In this document: in pieces, positions 44,366-52,676 of the stretch
Layout of the letters: every line of letters begins with the position of its first letter
Position numbering within the stretch: position 1 is the stretch's first letter
Source: Pseudomonas sp. R37(2017)
GTDB taxonomy: Bacteria; Pseudomonadota; Gammaproteobacteria; Pseudomonadales; Pseudomonadaceae
Reading direction: 5' to 3'
DNA: 64,000 nucleotides
NCBI RefSeq assembly: GCF_002113375.1
Contig: NZ_NEHO01000011.1
Coordinates: 62,001-126,000 of the forward strand
Notes under the pieces: model-generated
Told to the model about the DNA's origin: nothing
Databases searched by the model: none
What the model saw: the letters and a program-made list of their open reading frames with translations, nothing else
Program-made: the position numbers and the translations under genes

Positions 44366-45448
44366 TCAGAACGCCAGCTGCTCCGTGAGCTGCACCGCCG
44401 CGTTCTCCAGCCTGAGCAAAAAAGCCTTGCGCGGCTGGCCTCCAGCGTAGCCGGTCAACGAACCGTCGGCGCCGATCACCCGGTGGCAGGGCACGACAAT
44501 CGATAAGCGGTTATGCCCGTTGGCCAGGCCCACCGCCCGGCTGGCGCCGGGCTTGCCCAGGCTCGCCGCAATGGCGCCGTAGGTGGTGGTCCGACCGTAG
44601 GGGATTTTCGCCAGTTCGGCCCAGACCCGACGGGAGAACTCGCTGCCGGGCATGTGCAGGGCAACGCTGAACTCAGTGAGCGCGCCGGCAAAATAGGCGG
44701 ACAATTGCACTTCGATCTGCTGCAGATGCAGGTTGTGCCCCGGTGCCACGGCATAGCCGAAACGGTTTTGCAGCGCTTCAACTTCCGGGCCCAGAGAGGC
44801 CTGATCGAGAAACTCGAGCAATACCAGCCCGCGGCGTTCAGCCATGGCAATCATCGGCCCCAGTGGCGTGGTCAGGCGCGTGAACAGCAGTGGCTCGCTG
44901 TTGGCGGCGCGGCCCGGGGTGATGTGAAACGACTTCTGAAAAGCATCGCGGAAACCGCTCAGGGACTCGTAGCCGGAATCGAAAGCAGCGTCGTCAATGG
45001 AGTCGCCCTGTTTGATTCCACCCAACGCCATGCCCAGTCGCCGGGCGCGCAACCAGGCGTGGAAGGTCATGCCGAAGTGCAGTTTGAACCAGCGGCGCAG
45101 TTTCAACGGTTCGATGCCTTCGGCCAGGAGCTGGGCGTCGGTCCAGCGCTGATCTCTGCCTGCGTCTACCGCCTTGAACAGTGTCTGCACCCAGTCCGGC
45201 GCGCTGGCGGCGGTGTCCAGCGGTTTGCAGCGCAGGCAGGCGCGGTAGCCCGCCGCCAGGCACTGTTCGGCGCTGGCAAAGAACTCGACGTTCGCAGGTT
45301 TCGGACTGCGGGCGGTGCAGCCGGGGCGGCAGAAAATGCCGGTGGTCTTGACCGCCGTGAAAAACACTCCCTCGTAGGAGGTGTCTCGCTCGAGCATGGC
45401 GCGAACCATCTCGGCATGGGGCGGAATCAGCGTTTTATGTAGGTTCAT
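44366..45448 (-). CDS. ada: Bifunctional Ada: methyl-accepting regulator and O6-methylguanine-DNA methyltransferase
   Basis: Activator of the alkylation response, 360 residues. The N-terminal Ada_Zn domain has the four cysteines in GIFCRPGCTARSP and ACLRCKP; the first accepts a methyl from phosphotriesters. An AraC-type helix-turn-helix pair follows (WRALGYESLSG-type region DDAAFDSGYESLSGFRDAFQ). The C-terminal domain carries the O6-methylguanine acceptor cysteine in VVPCHRVIG with the preceding AVGLANGHNRLS. ATG at 45448 matches the family start. It is upstream of alkA. Confidence 0.95.
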   Translation of the reverse strand: MNLHKTLIPPHAEMVRAMLERDTSYEGVFFTAVKTTGIFCRPGCTARSPKPANVEFFASAEQCLAAGYRACLRCKPLDTAASAPDWVQTLFKAVDAGRDQRWTDAQLLAEGIEPLKLRRWFKLHFGMTFHAWLRARRLGMALGGIKQGDSIDDAAFDSGYESLSGFRDAFQKSFHITPGRAANSEPLLFTRLTTPLGPMIAMAERRGLVLLEFLDQASLGPEVEALQNRFGYAVAPGHNLHLQQIEVQLSAYFAGALTEFSVALHMPGSEFSRRVWAELAKIPYGRTTTYGAIAASLGKPGASRAVGLANGHNRLSIVVPCHRVIGADGSLTGYAGGQPRKAFLLRLENAAVQLTEQLAF

Positions 45449-45653
45449 GGGCGCAGCATAGATGGCGTCATGGTTGGTCTCCACCGGAAAATCGACAGCG
45501 AATTCTTGCTGATGGCCGATCCGAGCCCTGTCGGATAACGCGATTTTTTGAGCGCTGCCAGCAGGACAAGCGCTGTCCCCGAGCTACGCTGGAGTAATCA
45601 GCTTATCCCTCACCTCTATTCTTCGCGGGTGCCAGGAGCAGTCAGGAATCGAC
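45449..45653. promoter_or_regulatory. Divergent gap between ada and the histidine kinase
   Basis: This 205-base region contains the promoters of both genes and shows nothing else supportable. Confidence 0.35.
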
Positions 45654-46799
45654 ATGAGATTGTCAAAATTCATCATCGGGAATCTTGAGCCTATTCTGAA
45701 AGAGTGGGAAAGATTTGCCCGGACTATCGATACTTCCAAGCAAGCACTTGATTCGAACGGCTTGAGGAACCATGCCGAGTTCATTCTCAGGGCTATTGCA
45801 CTGGATATGGACACGCCGCAATCGGCGAGTGAGCAAGCAAAGAAATCCCAAGGCCTCGCGCCGGAGAGTCTTGAGCAGACGGCGGCTCAATTCCATGCCT
45901 TGACGCGCCTGGCTGCGGGATTTTCGTTGAACCAGATGGTGTCCGAGTACCGGGCACTCAGGGCAAGCGTGCTCAGTTTGTGGTTGAGCCAACAATTCTC
46001 CGGGGAACCCCACCAAATAGCCGACATGATGCGTTTCAACGAAGGGATCGATCAGGCACTTACCGAGTCGATTTCTTCGTTTGAAAGCGCGTTGGACGAA
46101 ACGCGCAACGTGCTTTTGGGGATCCTCGGTCACGACCTGCGTACCCCGCTGGGTGCCGTGTTGATGGGCGCGGATTTGCTGCAGCGATCCGACCAACTGG
46201 ATGATCGGGAAAAGCGGATATCCTCACAGATATCGGCCAGCACAAGGCGTGCCAATCAAATCGTGAATGACTTGCTTGATCTGGCCCGGTGTAATTTGGG
46301 GGCAGGCATTCCGATCAAAAAAGAACTCATTTCACTCAGCGGTGTGTGCCAGATCACCGTCAACGAAGTTCGAGCCTGCCATCCGGAGGCGACGATAACT
46401 TACAAGGACAATGGACCGGTAGAGGGCCTGTTTGACCCATTGCGGATGGGGCAGGCGTTCACCAATTTGCTCAGTAACGCGGTGCAGCACGGAGACCCGC
46501 AGCGGGCTATCAGCGTGACCCTGGAGGTGACGGCCAACGACGTTTGTTTCACGGTCCATAACCACGGCAATCCGATACCAGCGGAGGTTATGCCCTTGCT
46601 CTTCAGTCCAAACGAACGTTACTCGCAATTTTCCGAAAGCGAGCATGGTCCGGCGGCTGGTTTGGGTCTTGGGTTGTTCATAGCGTCTGAAATTGTCGCC
46701 GGCCACGGAGGCAGGATCGAGGTCGAATCGACGCTGGAGCGAGGCACAATCTTTCGGGCGAGGTTGCCCGCATCCGGGCAGCGTCTCAAGGAAGAGTGA
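45654..46799 (+). CDS. Soluble RsbRD_N-type sensor histidine kinase
   Basis: Cytoplasmic histidine kinase of 381 residues. The N-terminal about 140 residues resemble the RsbRD/RsbR non-haem globin-like sensor domain (FIIGNLEPILKEWERFARTI onward). HisKA follows with the His in LLGILGHDLRTPLGAVLMGA, then HATPase with N box AFTNLLSNAVQHGDP and G boxes GLGLGLFIASEIVAGHGG. No membrane helix or receiver domain is present, and no response regulator is adjacent; a diguanylate cyclase starts 59 bases downstream and may be its functional neighbour. Confidence 0.85.
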   Translation: MRLSKFIIGNLEPILKEWERFARTIDTSKQALDSNGLRNHAEFILRAIALDMDTPQSASEQAKKSQGLAPESLEQTAAQFHALTRLAAGFSLNQMVSEYRALRASVLSLWLSQQFSGEPHQIADMMRFNEGIDQALTESISSFESALDETRNVLLGILGHDLRTPLGAVLMGADLLQRSDQLDDREKRISSQISASTRRANQIVNDLLDLARCNLGAGIPIKKELISLSGVCQITVNEVRACHPEATITYKDNGPVEGLFDPLRMGQAFTNLLSNAVQHGDPQRAISVTLEVTANDVCFTVHNHGNPIPAEVMPLLFSPNERYSQFSESEHGPAAGLGLGLFIASEIVAGHGGRIEVESTLERGTIFRARLPASGQRLKEE

Positions 46800-46858
46800 C
46801 GGGCCAGCAAGATTCCAAAGGGTCCCGGTGAGTGCCGTCAAAGGAAGTCGAATCGTTC

Positions 46859-48415
46859 ATGAGTAGAATCAACGCGTCGTGGATCGGCCTGCGTGGCCTG
46901 ATACTGATATTCGTCCTGCTCGCCGTTCTGGCGACCTTGTGCAACAGCCTGTTCGTCGCTTACGGCGTGCAACGTGATGCGCTGGTGCACTCAGCGCTGG
47001 AAGCCAATCGCGCCTATGCGTTCAAGGTGGCTTCAAGCATTGATGGGTTCCTGCGTTCAGTGCATGAGCGTTTAAGCTACAGCAGCCAACTGATTGGCCG
47101 CGAGTTTCTCGACCGGCAGCTGGTCAAGGCTGAAGCCATCCGCCTGCAAACTCAGGATTCGGAACTCGATACTGTGCTGGTGGTGGACGCTGGGGGCACT
47201 ATCCTGCAGTCGTACCCCGAGACCCCTGAGATCGGCACGAAAATCAGCTCCGGGGAGTTGCTCCAGGCATTGGAGCAGCAGCGTCCTATGGTCAGCCACG
47301 CTTACATGGCCGGGGGCAAGCTGATCGTCTTTATCTCGCAGCCGATCTTCAGCCCCACGGGACTATACCTTGGCATGATCGGTGGGGCGGTTCAGCTCGA
47401 GCAGCGCGGAGTCATGTACAGCCTGATGGGTGAACATCAACTTGGCGGTACCTTCGCTTTGGTAGCCGATGACAATCGCCGTATTTTGTATCACCCGGAA
47501 CAACAGCGGATCGGCGAATCAATCAATTTCAGTGCCACCGTGGATGCTGCCCTGCGCGGCGAACACGGTCATATGCAGGCCATCAACTTCCAAGGCGTGC
47601 CCATGTTGTCCGGGTATGCCCAGGTCTTTGATGCTCACTGGGCCGTCATCGCTCAGCAGCCTCGCGATGAAGCTCTGGCACCGTTGCACAAGCTGATGCG
47701 CGATATGCTGGTTAAAATCGTTCCGGCGGGGGCGATCGGACTGCTGTTGATCCTCCTGGGAGCCATGTTCATCACACGCCCACTGCGGCAATTGGCTCGG
47801 TCTGCGTTGGACCTGTCAACGCCAGAGTCCAATGCGCAACTCACCCATATCAAGGCGTGGTACGTCGAAGCCGCGGCCATACGCCAGGCACTGCTCATCA
47901 GTGTGCAACTGCTCCAGCAAAAGATCGTTACCTTGAATCAGGCAGCCGACAGCGACGCACTCACAGGTCTGGCCAACCGTCGCGCGATGGATGCGGCCCT
48001 GAAAGCACTCGATGAGGCCGGCACACCCTATGCCGCATTGGCGCTCGACATCGATCGCTTCAAGCGGGTCAACGACACCTTCGGCCACGATATCGGTGAC
48101 GTGGCGCTCAGGCACATTGCGCAGATCATCGCGGGATGTTCCCGCACCGGTGATCTGGCCTGCCGTGCGGGCGGTGAAGAGTTTTGCCTGCTGCTGCCGG
48201 ACACGTCTCTGGAAAGCGCCCGGGATATCGCCGAGCGCATACGGTCGCTCATCGCCGACACGCCGATCGAACCAGTCGGCAAACTGACTATCTCGATCGG
48301 CGTGGCCTGCCAGGGACTGGATACGCCGGATGCCGCGAGCATTCTCAAACGGGCGGATGAGCGCCTGTACCTTGCCAAGCAACGGGGACGTAATCGTGTA
48401 GTGGCGCAAGATTAA
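46859..48415 (+). CDS. Membrane-bound dCache-type diguanylate cyclase
   Basis: Makes cyclic di-GMP. The protein of about 518 residues has an N-terminal membrane helix (LRGLILIFVLLAVLATLCNS), a periplasmic double-Cache-like sensor of about 250 residues, a second membrane helix (VPAGAIGLLLILLGAMFIT), and a GGDEF domain with the intact active-site motif CRAGGEEFCLLLPD and the preceding ALALDIDRFKRVNDTFGH. ATG at 46859 puts a short charged segment before the helix; GTG at 46832 is an alternative start that adds nine residues. An inhibitory I-site RxxD may be present as RTGD. Confidence 0.9.
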   Translation: MSRINASWIGLRGLILIFVLLAVLATLCNSLFVAYGVQRDALVHSALEANRAYAFKVASSIDGFLRSVHERLSYSSQLIGREFLDRQLVKAEAIRLQTQDSELDTVLVVDAGGTILQSYPETPEIGTKISSGELLQALEQQRPMVSHAYMAGGKLIVFISQPIFSPTGLYLGMIGGAVQLEQRGVMYSLMGEHQLGGTFALVADDNRRILYHPEQQRIGESINFSATVDAALRGEHGHMQAINFQGVPMLSGYAQVFDAHWAVIAQQPRDEALAPLHKLMRDMLVKIVPAGAIGLLLILLGAMFITRPLRQLARSALDLSTPESNAQLTHIKAWYVEAAAIRQALLISVQLLQQKIVTLNQAADSDALTGLANRRAMDAALKALDEAGTPYAALALDIDRFKRVNDTFGHDIGDVALRHIAQIIAGCSRTGDLACRAGGEEFCLLLPDTSLESARDIAERIRSLIADTPIEPVGKLTISIGVACQGLDTPDAASILKRADERLYLAKQRGRNRVVAQD

Positions 48416-48458
48416 AAGGGCCATCGGCGTTGTTATGGGACACACAACATCGACGGTG

Positions 48459-48498
48459 TATCGGCGCCGCGGTCCGGTATGGAAACCGCGGCGCCCGA
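48459..48498. terminator. Strong GC hairpin between diguanylate cyclase and gfa genes
   Basis: GGCGCCGCGGT (48463-48473) pairs with ACCGCGGCGCC (48485-48495) across an 11-base loop, extending with ATCGG/CCGAT. It lies between convergent genes; a clear T-tract is missing. Confidence 0.55.
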
Positions 48499-48502
48499 TC
48501 AA

Positions 48503-49081
48503 TCAGGTGGCGGGGAGCAGGCCTTTCTGTTTGGCGACATGGGTCGCCAGTGCGTCCATCAAGTCCGGGGACAGGCAGTCATAGGGTTCCAGGCCGATCG
48601 AGCGCAAGCGGTCGCGGATGGCCTTCATGTGCGCTGGCGGTGTGCCGGTTTCGATGATGGAGGACACGAACGCGGCGAATCCCGGCGCTGACCATCCACT
48701 CTGTGGCGACAGTTCGGTGTGGACGAAGTCCAGGCCATAAAACGCATGGTCCCTGTTCTCGATGCGTCCAAAGAGATGAGCGTGACACTGCTTGCAGGCG
48801 TGGCGCTGGATGGTGGCGGATTCGTCGACAATCGCCAGTTTTTCGCCGTGGGCGATGACGCTGACCTTGTCTCGCGGCACCACGGCGACGACGGAAAATA
48901 GGGCGTTTTGCGGTTTCCAGCATTTGCTGCAGCCGCACGCATGGTTATGCAGGGTTTGTGCGTCGATCCTGACCTCGACCTTGTCGGTCGCACACAGGCA
49001 TTGCAGGGTGCCACCGGTGAAATTCGCTGCGGCGGGTTGGATACCATTGTCCAGGGCAGGGTGAAGTTGCAAGGTGCTCAT
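48503..49081 (-). CDS. gfa: S-(hydroxymethyl)glutathione synthase (Gfa)
   Basis: Zinc protein of 192 residues that promotes formation of S-(hydroxymethyl)glutathione from formaldehyde and glutathione. The conserved cysteines appear in GGTLQCLCATDKVEVRI, HNHACGCSKCWKP and RHACKQCHAHLFGRIE, and the length and order match the true Gfa subgroup rather than the shorter GFA-like proteins. The formaldehyde dehydrogenase partner (S-(hydroxymethyl)glutathione dehydrogenase) is not next to it here. It is downstream of the pcaG gene in the same direction, with a terminator-like hairpin in the gap. Confidence 0.9.
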   Translation of the reverse strand: MSTLQLHPALDNGIQPAAANFTGGTLQCLCATDKVEVRIDAQTLHNHACGCSKCWKPQNALFSVVAVVPRDKVSVIAHGEKLAIVDESATIQRHACKQCHAHLFGRIENRDHAFYGLDFVHTELSPQSGWSAPGFAAFVSSIIETGTPPAHMKAIRDRLRSIGLEPYDCLSPDLMDALATHVAKQKGLLPAT

Positions 49082-49116
49082 GCTGGCGTCTCCGTTTCAG
49101 GGTGACAGAGAAAAGT

Positions 49117-49135
49117 GCCTGGGGCGGTGCCCCAG
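49117..49135 (-). terminator. Terminator-like hairpin between pcaG and gfa
   Basis: CTGGGGC and GCCCCAG form a 7-bp stem with a 3-base loop; on the minus strand it is followed by GCACTTTTC, a partial T-tract. It would end the pcaHG transcript. Confidence 0.5.
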
Positions 49136-49146
49136 ACCGTCGTTCA

Positions 49147-49284
49147 TCAATTCGCAAAGGACACAGTGCGTAGACGAATGGCCTCCTTCGGTGCGACCGG
49201 TCGGTTATCCAGATCAAGAATAGTCTGCGATGACCCCTTGAGCGCGGCCTGGGCCAGCGCGCAGGGGGTAGATGTTCTGCAGCG
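49147..49284 (-). pseudogene. Possible gene remnant just behind pcaG
   Basis: Immediately after the pcaG stop, the same reading frame stays open for 46 codons to a TGA at 49147-49149 and translates to a protein-like sequence containing ILDLDNRPVAPKEAIRLRTV ending SFAN. The composition looks coding rather than random, yet no start codon with a ribosome site is apparent. It could be the tail of a truncated gene or chance. Stated as tentative. Confidence 0.3.
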
Positions 49285-49887
49285 TCAGAAGTCGAAGAAC
49301 ACGGTTTCCGCTTCGCCTTGCAGGTGAATATCGAAGCGGTAGGCCAGCTTTCCATCGACCGTGCAGCGCCTGGCTATCAGGGATTCACGCCGATGTGGCT
49401 GCTCGATCAAATTCAATACGGGGTCCACTGCATTCGCCTCGGGTTCGTCGTCGAAGTACAGCCGCGTCTGCAAGTGGATGTTGATGCCCCGGGCGAACAG
49501 CGACACATTGATATGCGCTGCCATGGGCACGCCCGAGGCATTTTTCACCAGGCCTGGCTTGACGGTTTCGACCGTCCATTCACCGACATCGGTAGTGGCG
49601 GTACGGCCAAAGCAGTTAAAGGGTTTTTCCAGATCGAAACCGTGGTCGTAGTGGCCTTCGTGGTTGGCCTGCCAGAGCTCCAGAAACGCGTCGCGAATCA
49701 AGTGACCGTTACCGTCGTAAACGTGGCCCATCAATAGAATGTGCTCACCGGGCGCGCCAGGTTTTGCCATGACGTTCCAGATTTCCTGCTCGCGCGGCGG
49801 GTTGCCGGCCGCCTCCAGTGCCAGTCCGATATGGACATAGGGGCCGGCTGTTTGCGAAGGGGTTTCAGGCAGAAGTTGAACGGGCAT
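49285..49887 (-). CDS. pcaG: Protocatechuate 3,4-dioxygenase, alpha subunit
   Basis: Intradiol ring-cleavage dioxygenase subunit of 200 residues. With PcaH it opens protocatechuate to 3-carboxy-cis,cis-muconate in the beta-ketoadipate pathway. Conserved features are the N-terminal ETPSQTAGPYVHIGLAL, the GHVYDGNGHLIRDAFLELWQAN beta-sheet and the segment MAAHINVSLFARGINIHLQT. The alpha subunit lacks the full iron ligand set, which lies in the beta subunit. ATG at 49887 follows GAGGAGG and lies 12 bases after the pcaH stop. Confidence 0.95.
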   Translation of the reverse strand: MPVQLLPETPSQTAGPYVHIGLALEAAGNPPREQEIWNVMAKPGAPGEHILLMGHVYDGNGHLIRDAFLELWQANHEGHYDHGFDLEKPFNCFGRTATTDVGEWTVETVKPGLVKNASGVPMAAHINVSLFARGINIHLQTRLYFDDEPEANAVDPVLNLIEQPHRRESLIARRCTVDGKLAYRFDIHLQGEAETVFFDF

Positions 49888-49899
49888 ATGCAGGCCTCC

Positions 49900-50619
49900 T
49901 CAGCGGTTTTCGAAGTGGGTCTTGCGCTGGCCGCGCAGGACGATATCAAAGCGATAAGCCAGGCAATCCATAGGATTGGCCATGCTCATGTCGAGCCTGG
50001 CGATCAGACTCTGCACCGCCTCCGGGTTGGCGATCGACTTGACGATCGGGCACATGGGGATGAGCGGATCACCTTCGAAATACAGCTGGGTAATCAGGCG
50101 CGTGGCAATCGACGGGCCACTGACGGAGACATGGATATGGGCCGGCCGCCAGTCGTTGGGGCCGTTGCGCCATGGGTAGGGGCCAGGCTTGACCGTGCGG
50201 AAGCTGTAGTTGCCATCGCGGTCGGTCAATGCACGGCCGACGCCGCCGAAATTCGGATCGAGGGGCGCCAGGTAACTGTCTTTTTTATGCCGGTAACGGC
50301 CACCGGCATTGGCTTGCCACATTTCCACCAGGGTATGGGGAATCGGCTTGCCGTATTGATCGCAGACCCGACCGGCGACGATGATGCGTTCGCCGATGGG
50401 CAGGCCGCCGTGATTGAAGTTCAGCAGCAGGTCGTTATCGTGCCGGCCCAACTTCAGATGAGAAAAGTCCGGGCCGCTGGTTTCCGAGACAGACTGGGGA
50501 ATGCTCACCAGTGCCTGGCGTGGGGAACGCAGGATCGACGTCTTGTAGTCAGGTGTCAGGGCTTTGGGATGCCAGTTACGGTCACGAATGGCGAAGCGGC
50601 TTTCATGCGCATCAGACAT
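49900..50619 (-). CDS. pcaH: Protocatechuate 3,4-dioxygenase, beta subunit
   Basis: Iron-bearing catalytic subunit of 239 residues. Non-haem Fe(III) ligands of the family (Tyr, Tyr, His, His) are visible in the region ANAGGRYRHKKDSYLAPLDP and KPGPYPWRNGPNDWRPAHIH plus VSVSGPSIATRLITQLYFEG. It is the first gene of the pcaHG operon and lies 126 bases downstream of pcaQ in the same direction; a PcaQ-box-like site is found in that gap. Confidence 0.96.
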   Translation of the reverse strand: MSDAHESRFAIRDRNWHPKALTPDYKTSILRSPRQALVSIPQSVSETSGPDFSHLKLGRHDNDLLLNFNHGGLPIGERIIVAGRVCDQYGKPIPHTLVEMWQANAGGRYRHKKDSYLAPLDPNFGGVGRALTDRDGNYSFRTVKPGPYPWRNGPNDWRPAHIHVSVSGPSIATRLITQLYFEGDPLIPMCPIVKSIANPEAVQSLIARLDMSMANPMDCLAYRFDIVLRGQRKTHFENR

Positions 50620-50733
50620 GTCGTTTTTCCTGTTGTCATGGTTGGACGGAGGCCGGCACTGCGTTGGCAGTGGCGCGTAACCCAGTGTCCTCTTGTGCGA
50701 TCCAAGCCAAAATTGAAAAAACCGACTTGTTAC

Positions 50734-50749
50734 ATGTCCAAATGGTTAT
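50734..50749 (-). promoter_or_regulatory. PcaQ-box-like operator upstream of pcaH
   Basis: On the minus strand ATAACCATTTGGACAT (50734-50749) matches ATAACC-N4-GG at the left and centre of the known PcaQ consensus (ATAACC-N4-GGTTAA). It is about 115-130 bases before the pcaH start and overlaps the pcaQ stop codon. Confidence 0.5.
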
Positions 50750-51669
50750 GGATATTTCCCTTCGCGATACTCTTGCCCGACCTCGCGCAAGGCCTCCACG
50801 CACCACTGGGCCGCAGGTGTCACCGGCAACACCGGATTTGTGCAGAGCCCCACGGAACCACCGGCTTCACGCATTCCCAGTTCCACCAACTCACCTAGCT
50901 TCAAGTCTTGTCTGACCGCGTCAAAAGGCGCGACCCAGATGGCCTGGCTGCGTTGTATGTAGCGCCGGCTCAGGGCTACCGACAGGGTTTCCAGGCGTTG
51001 GCGCGAAGGTGTGATGCCGTGCTGCACGAACAGGCTGTCGGCGAATTTGCGGATCGTCGTCCCCGCCAGCGGCAGTACCACGGGATAGTCTTCGAGGTTT
51101 TCATGCCCCAGTGGATCGGCCAGCAGCGGATGGCCGTTACGTACCACCAGGGTCATGGACTCGCTGTAAAGGTGCTCGAACGCCAGCCCGTGAATCGATG
51201 GGCTATCGGTCATTCTGCCCACGACCAGGTCCAGCTCGCCGACCCGCAGTTGCGACAGCAGGTAGGCGCTTGGCCCGGTCACGACACTGACCGCCAGGGC
51301 GGGATGGCGCTCGTGCAGACGGCAGACGACTTCTGGCACCAACAGGCTTTCGACGGTGGATAGCACGCCGAGTCGCACGGCAATCGGCTCATGTACGCCG
51401 GAACGCAAGCTGCTGACGCCTTCACGCAGCGATTGCACGCTCGGCCCCGCATAGCGCAAAAAGGCCACCCCGGCCTCGGTCAGCGTCGAGCCCTTTTTGC
51501 TTCGCTCAAACAGCCTGGCGTCCAGCAGGGATTCCAGCTCCTTGAGGGTTTTCGACAGTGCCGGCTGGCTGATTGCCAGCTTGTCGCAGGCCCGTGCCAG
51601 GCTGCCCTGGCGTGCTACTTCGAGAAAACACACCAGATGACGGAATTTGATTCGGGTATCGATGTTCAA
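50746..51669 (-). CDS. pcaQ: LysR-type activator of protocatechuate genes PcaQ
   Basis: LysR regulator of 307 residues close to PcaQ in full-length features: RIKFRHLVCFLEVARQGSLA at the start, helix-turn-helix ACDKLAISQPALSKTLKELE, and the PBP2 domain segment LRVGELDLVVGRMTDSPSI. The start is TTG with GGAG about eight bases upstream. It lies upstream of pcaH in the same direction, whereas in most Pseudomonas and rhizobia the regulator is divergent. The ligand in known PcaQ proteins is beta-carboxy-cis,cis-muconate and related intermediates. Confidence 0.9.
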   Translation of the reverse strand: MNIDTRIKFRHLVCFLEVARQGSLARACDKLAISQPALSKTLKELESLLDARLFERSKKGSTLTEAGVAFLRYAGPSVQSLREGVSSLRSGVHEPIAVRLGVLSTVESLLVPEVVCRLHERHPALAVSVVTGPSAYLLSQLRVGELDLVVGRMTDSPSIHGLAFEHLYSESMTLVVRNGHPLLADPLGHENLEDYPVVLPLAGTTIRKFADSLFVQHGITPSRQRLETLSVALSRRYIQRSQAIWVAPFDAVRQDLKLGELVELGMREAGGSVGLCTNPVLPVTPAAQWCVEALREVGQEYREGKYP

Positions 51670-51942
51670 TCGGCTGCTCCGCCTTCGGGGTGTGGCGATT
51701 TGAGTATGAGCGCTATTGGCCGCCGGCTCGTGTCTTCACTGCAACGGCATCGGCCACCGCGGCGAACAATAACAAAGATCAATGTGCAAACGCAGTGACG
51801 CCCGCTTTGAAATTTCCTGCCGAAATCGCGCTCATCCATGACGGATTGTGCGAAATTTCGAGCGGTTACCCAGGGTTTTTGCACGAATATTCACCGCGGC
51901 CGCTCGTATCATTTCACTCGGTAAAAACGGCGAGCATTTGCG

Positions 51943-52596
51943 ATGACAAAAAATTCAACCTTGTGGGACATCAGCCCGTTCCTGAGTACCGAAACACCGA
52001 CCTGGCCAGGCGATACACCTTTCCAGGAAGAGCGCGTCTGGACCTACGGCCCCGAGTGTCCGGTGAATGTCGGACGCATTACCCTGTCGCCGCATACCGG
52101 CGCCCACGTCGACGCACCGCTGCATTACAGCGCTGACGGCGCGCCGATTGGCGAAGTGGCGCTGGACGTCTATATCGGGCCTTGCCGGGTTTTGCACTGC
52201 CTGGACAGCGGTGAGTTGGTGCATCCCGAACAACTGCAAGGGCGTCTGCACGATGTGCCCGAGCGAGTACTGCTGCGAACCTATCGCCAGGCACCGCTGA
52301 CCGCTTGGGATTCGGGGTTCACGGCCGTTGCCGGGGAAACCATCGACTTGCTGGCGAGCCTGGGTGTGCGCTTGATTGGCATCGATACGCCGTCACTGGA
52401 CCCGCAGCAATCCAAGACCATGGACTCACACCGTGCCGTGGCCCGCCATCACATGGCGATCCTTGAAGGCATCGTGCTGGACGATGTCCCGGAAGGTGAC
52501 TATGAGTTGATTGCCTTGCCGCTGCGGTTTGCGCATCTGGACGCCAGTCCGGTCAGGGCGATTCTGCGACCGTTGAGCAGGTCGCAACGCGGCTGA
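51943..52596 (+). CDS. kynB: Arylformamidase (kynurenine formamidase) KynB
   Basis: Zinc-dependent hydrolase of 217 residues that converts N-formylkynurenine to kynurenine. The cyclase-family metal motif HTGAHVDAPLHY lies near residue 50, preceded by WPGDTPFQEERVW and followed by IDTPSLDPQQSKTMDSHRAV, all characteristic of KynB. It is the second step of tryptophan breakdown. The gene is not next to kynU but is separated from it by the antABC genes; kynA is not in the window. Confidence 0.94.
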   Translation: MTKNSTLWDISPFLSTETPTWPGDTPFQEERVWTYGPECPVNVGRITLSPHTGAHVDAPLHYSADGAPIGEVALDVYIGPCRVLHCLDSGELVHPEQLQGRLHDVPERVLLRTYRQAPLTAWDSGFTAVAGETIDLLASLGVRLIGIDTPSLDPQQSKTMDSHRAVARHHMAILEGIVLDDVPEGDYELIALPLRFAHLDASPVRAILRPLSRSQRG

Positions 52597-52603
52597 AGTG
52601 GAC

Positions 52604-52670
52604 GCCGGAAGCGGGCGCCCGGTTCCGGCGCCCGGTTCCGGCACCCGGTTCCGGTGCCCACTTCCGGTGA
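52604..52670. repeat. 13-bp tandem repeat array between kynB and antC
   Basis: Four 13-base units (GCGCCCGGTTCCG twice, GCACCCGGTTCCG, GTGCCCACTTCCG) at 52615-52666. The flanking GCCGGAAGCGGGCG and the last unit are inversely complementary with G-U wobbles, so a long hairpin can form between the two convergent genes and may serve as terminator. Confidence 0.7.
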
Positions 52671-52676
52671 GGGGTG

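Noticed and set aside
52604..52670. CRISPR-like array
   Set aside because: Units are only 13 bases and directly abutting with no spacers, and no cas genes are present.
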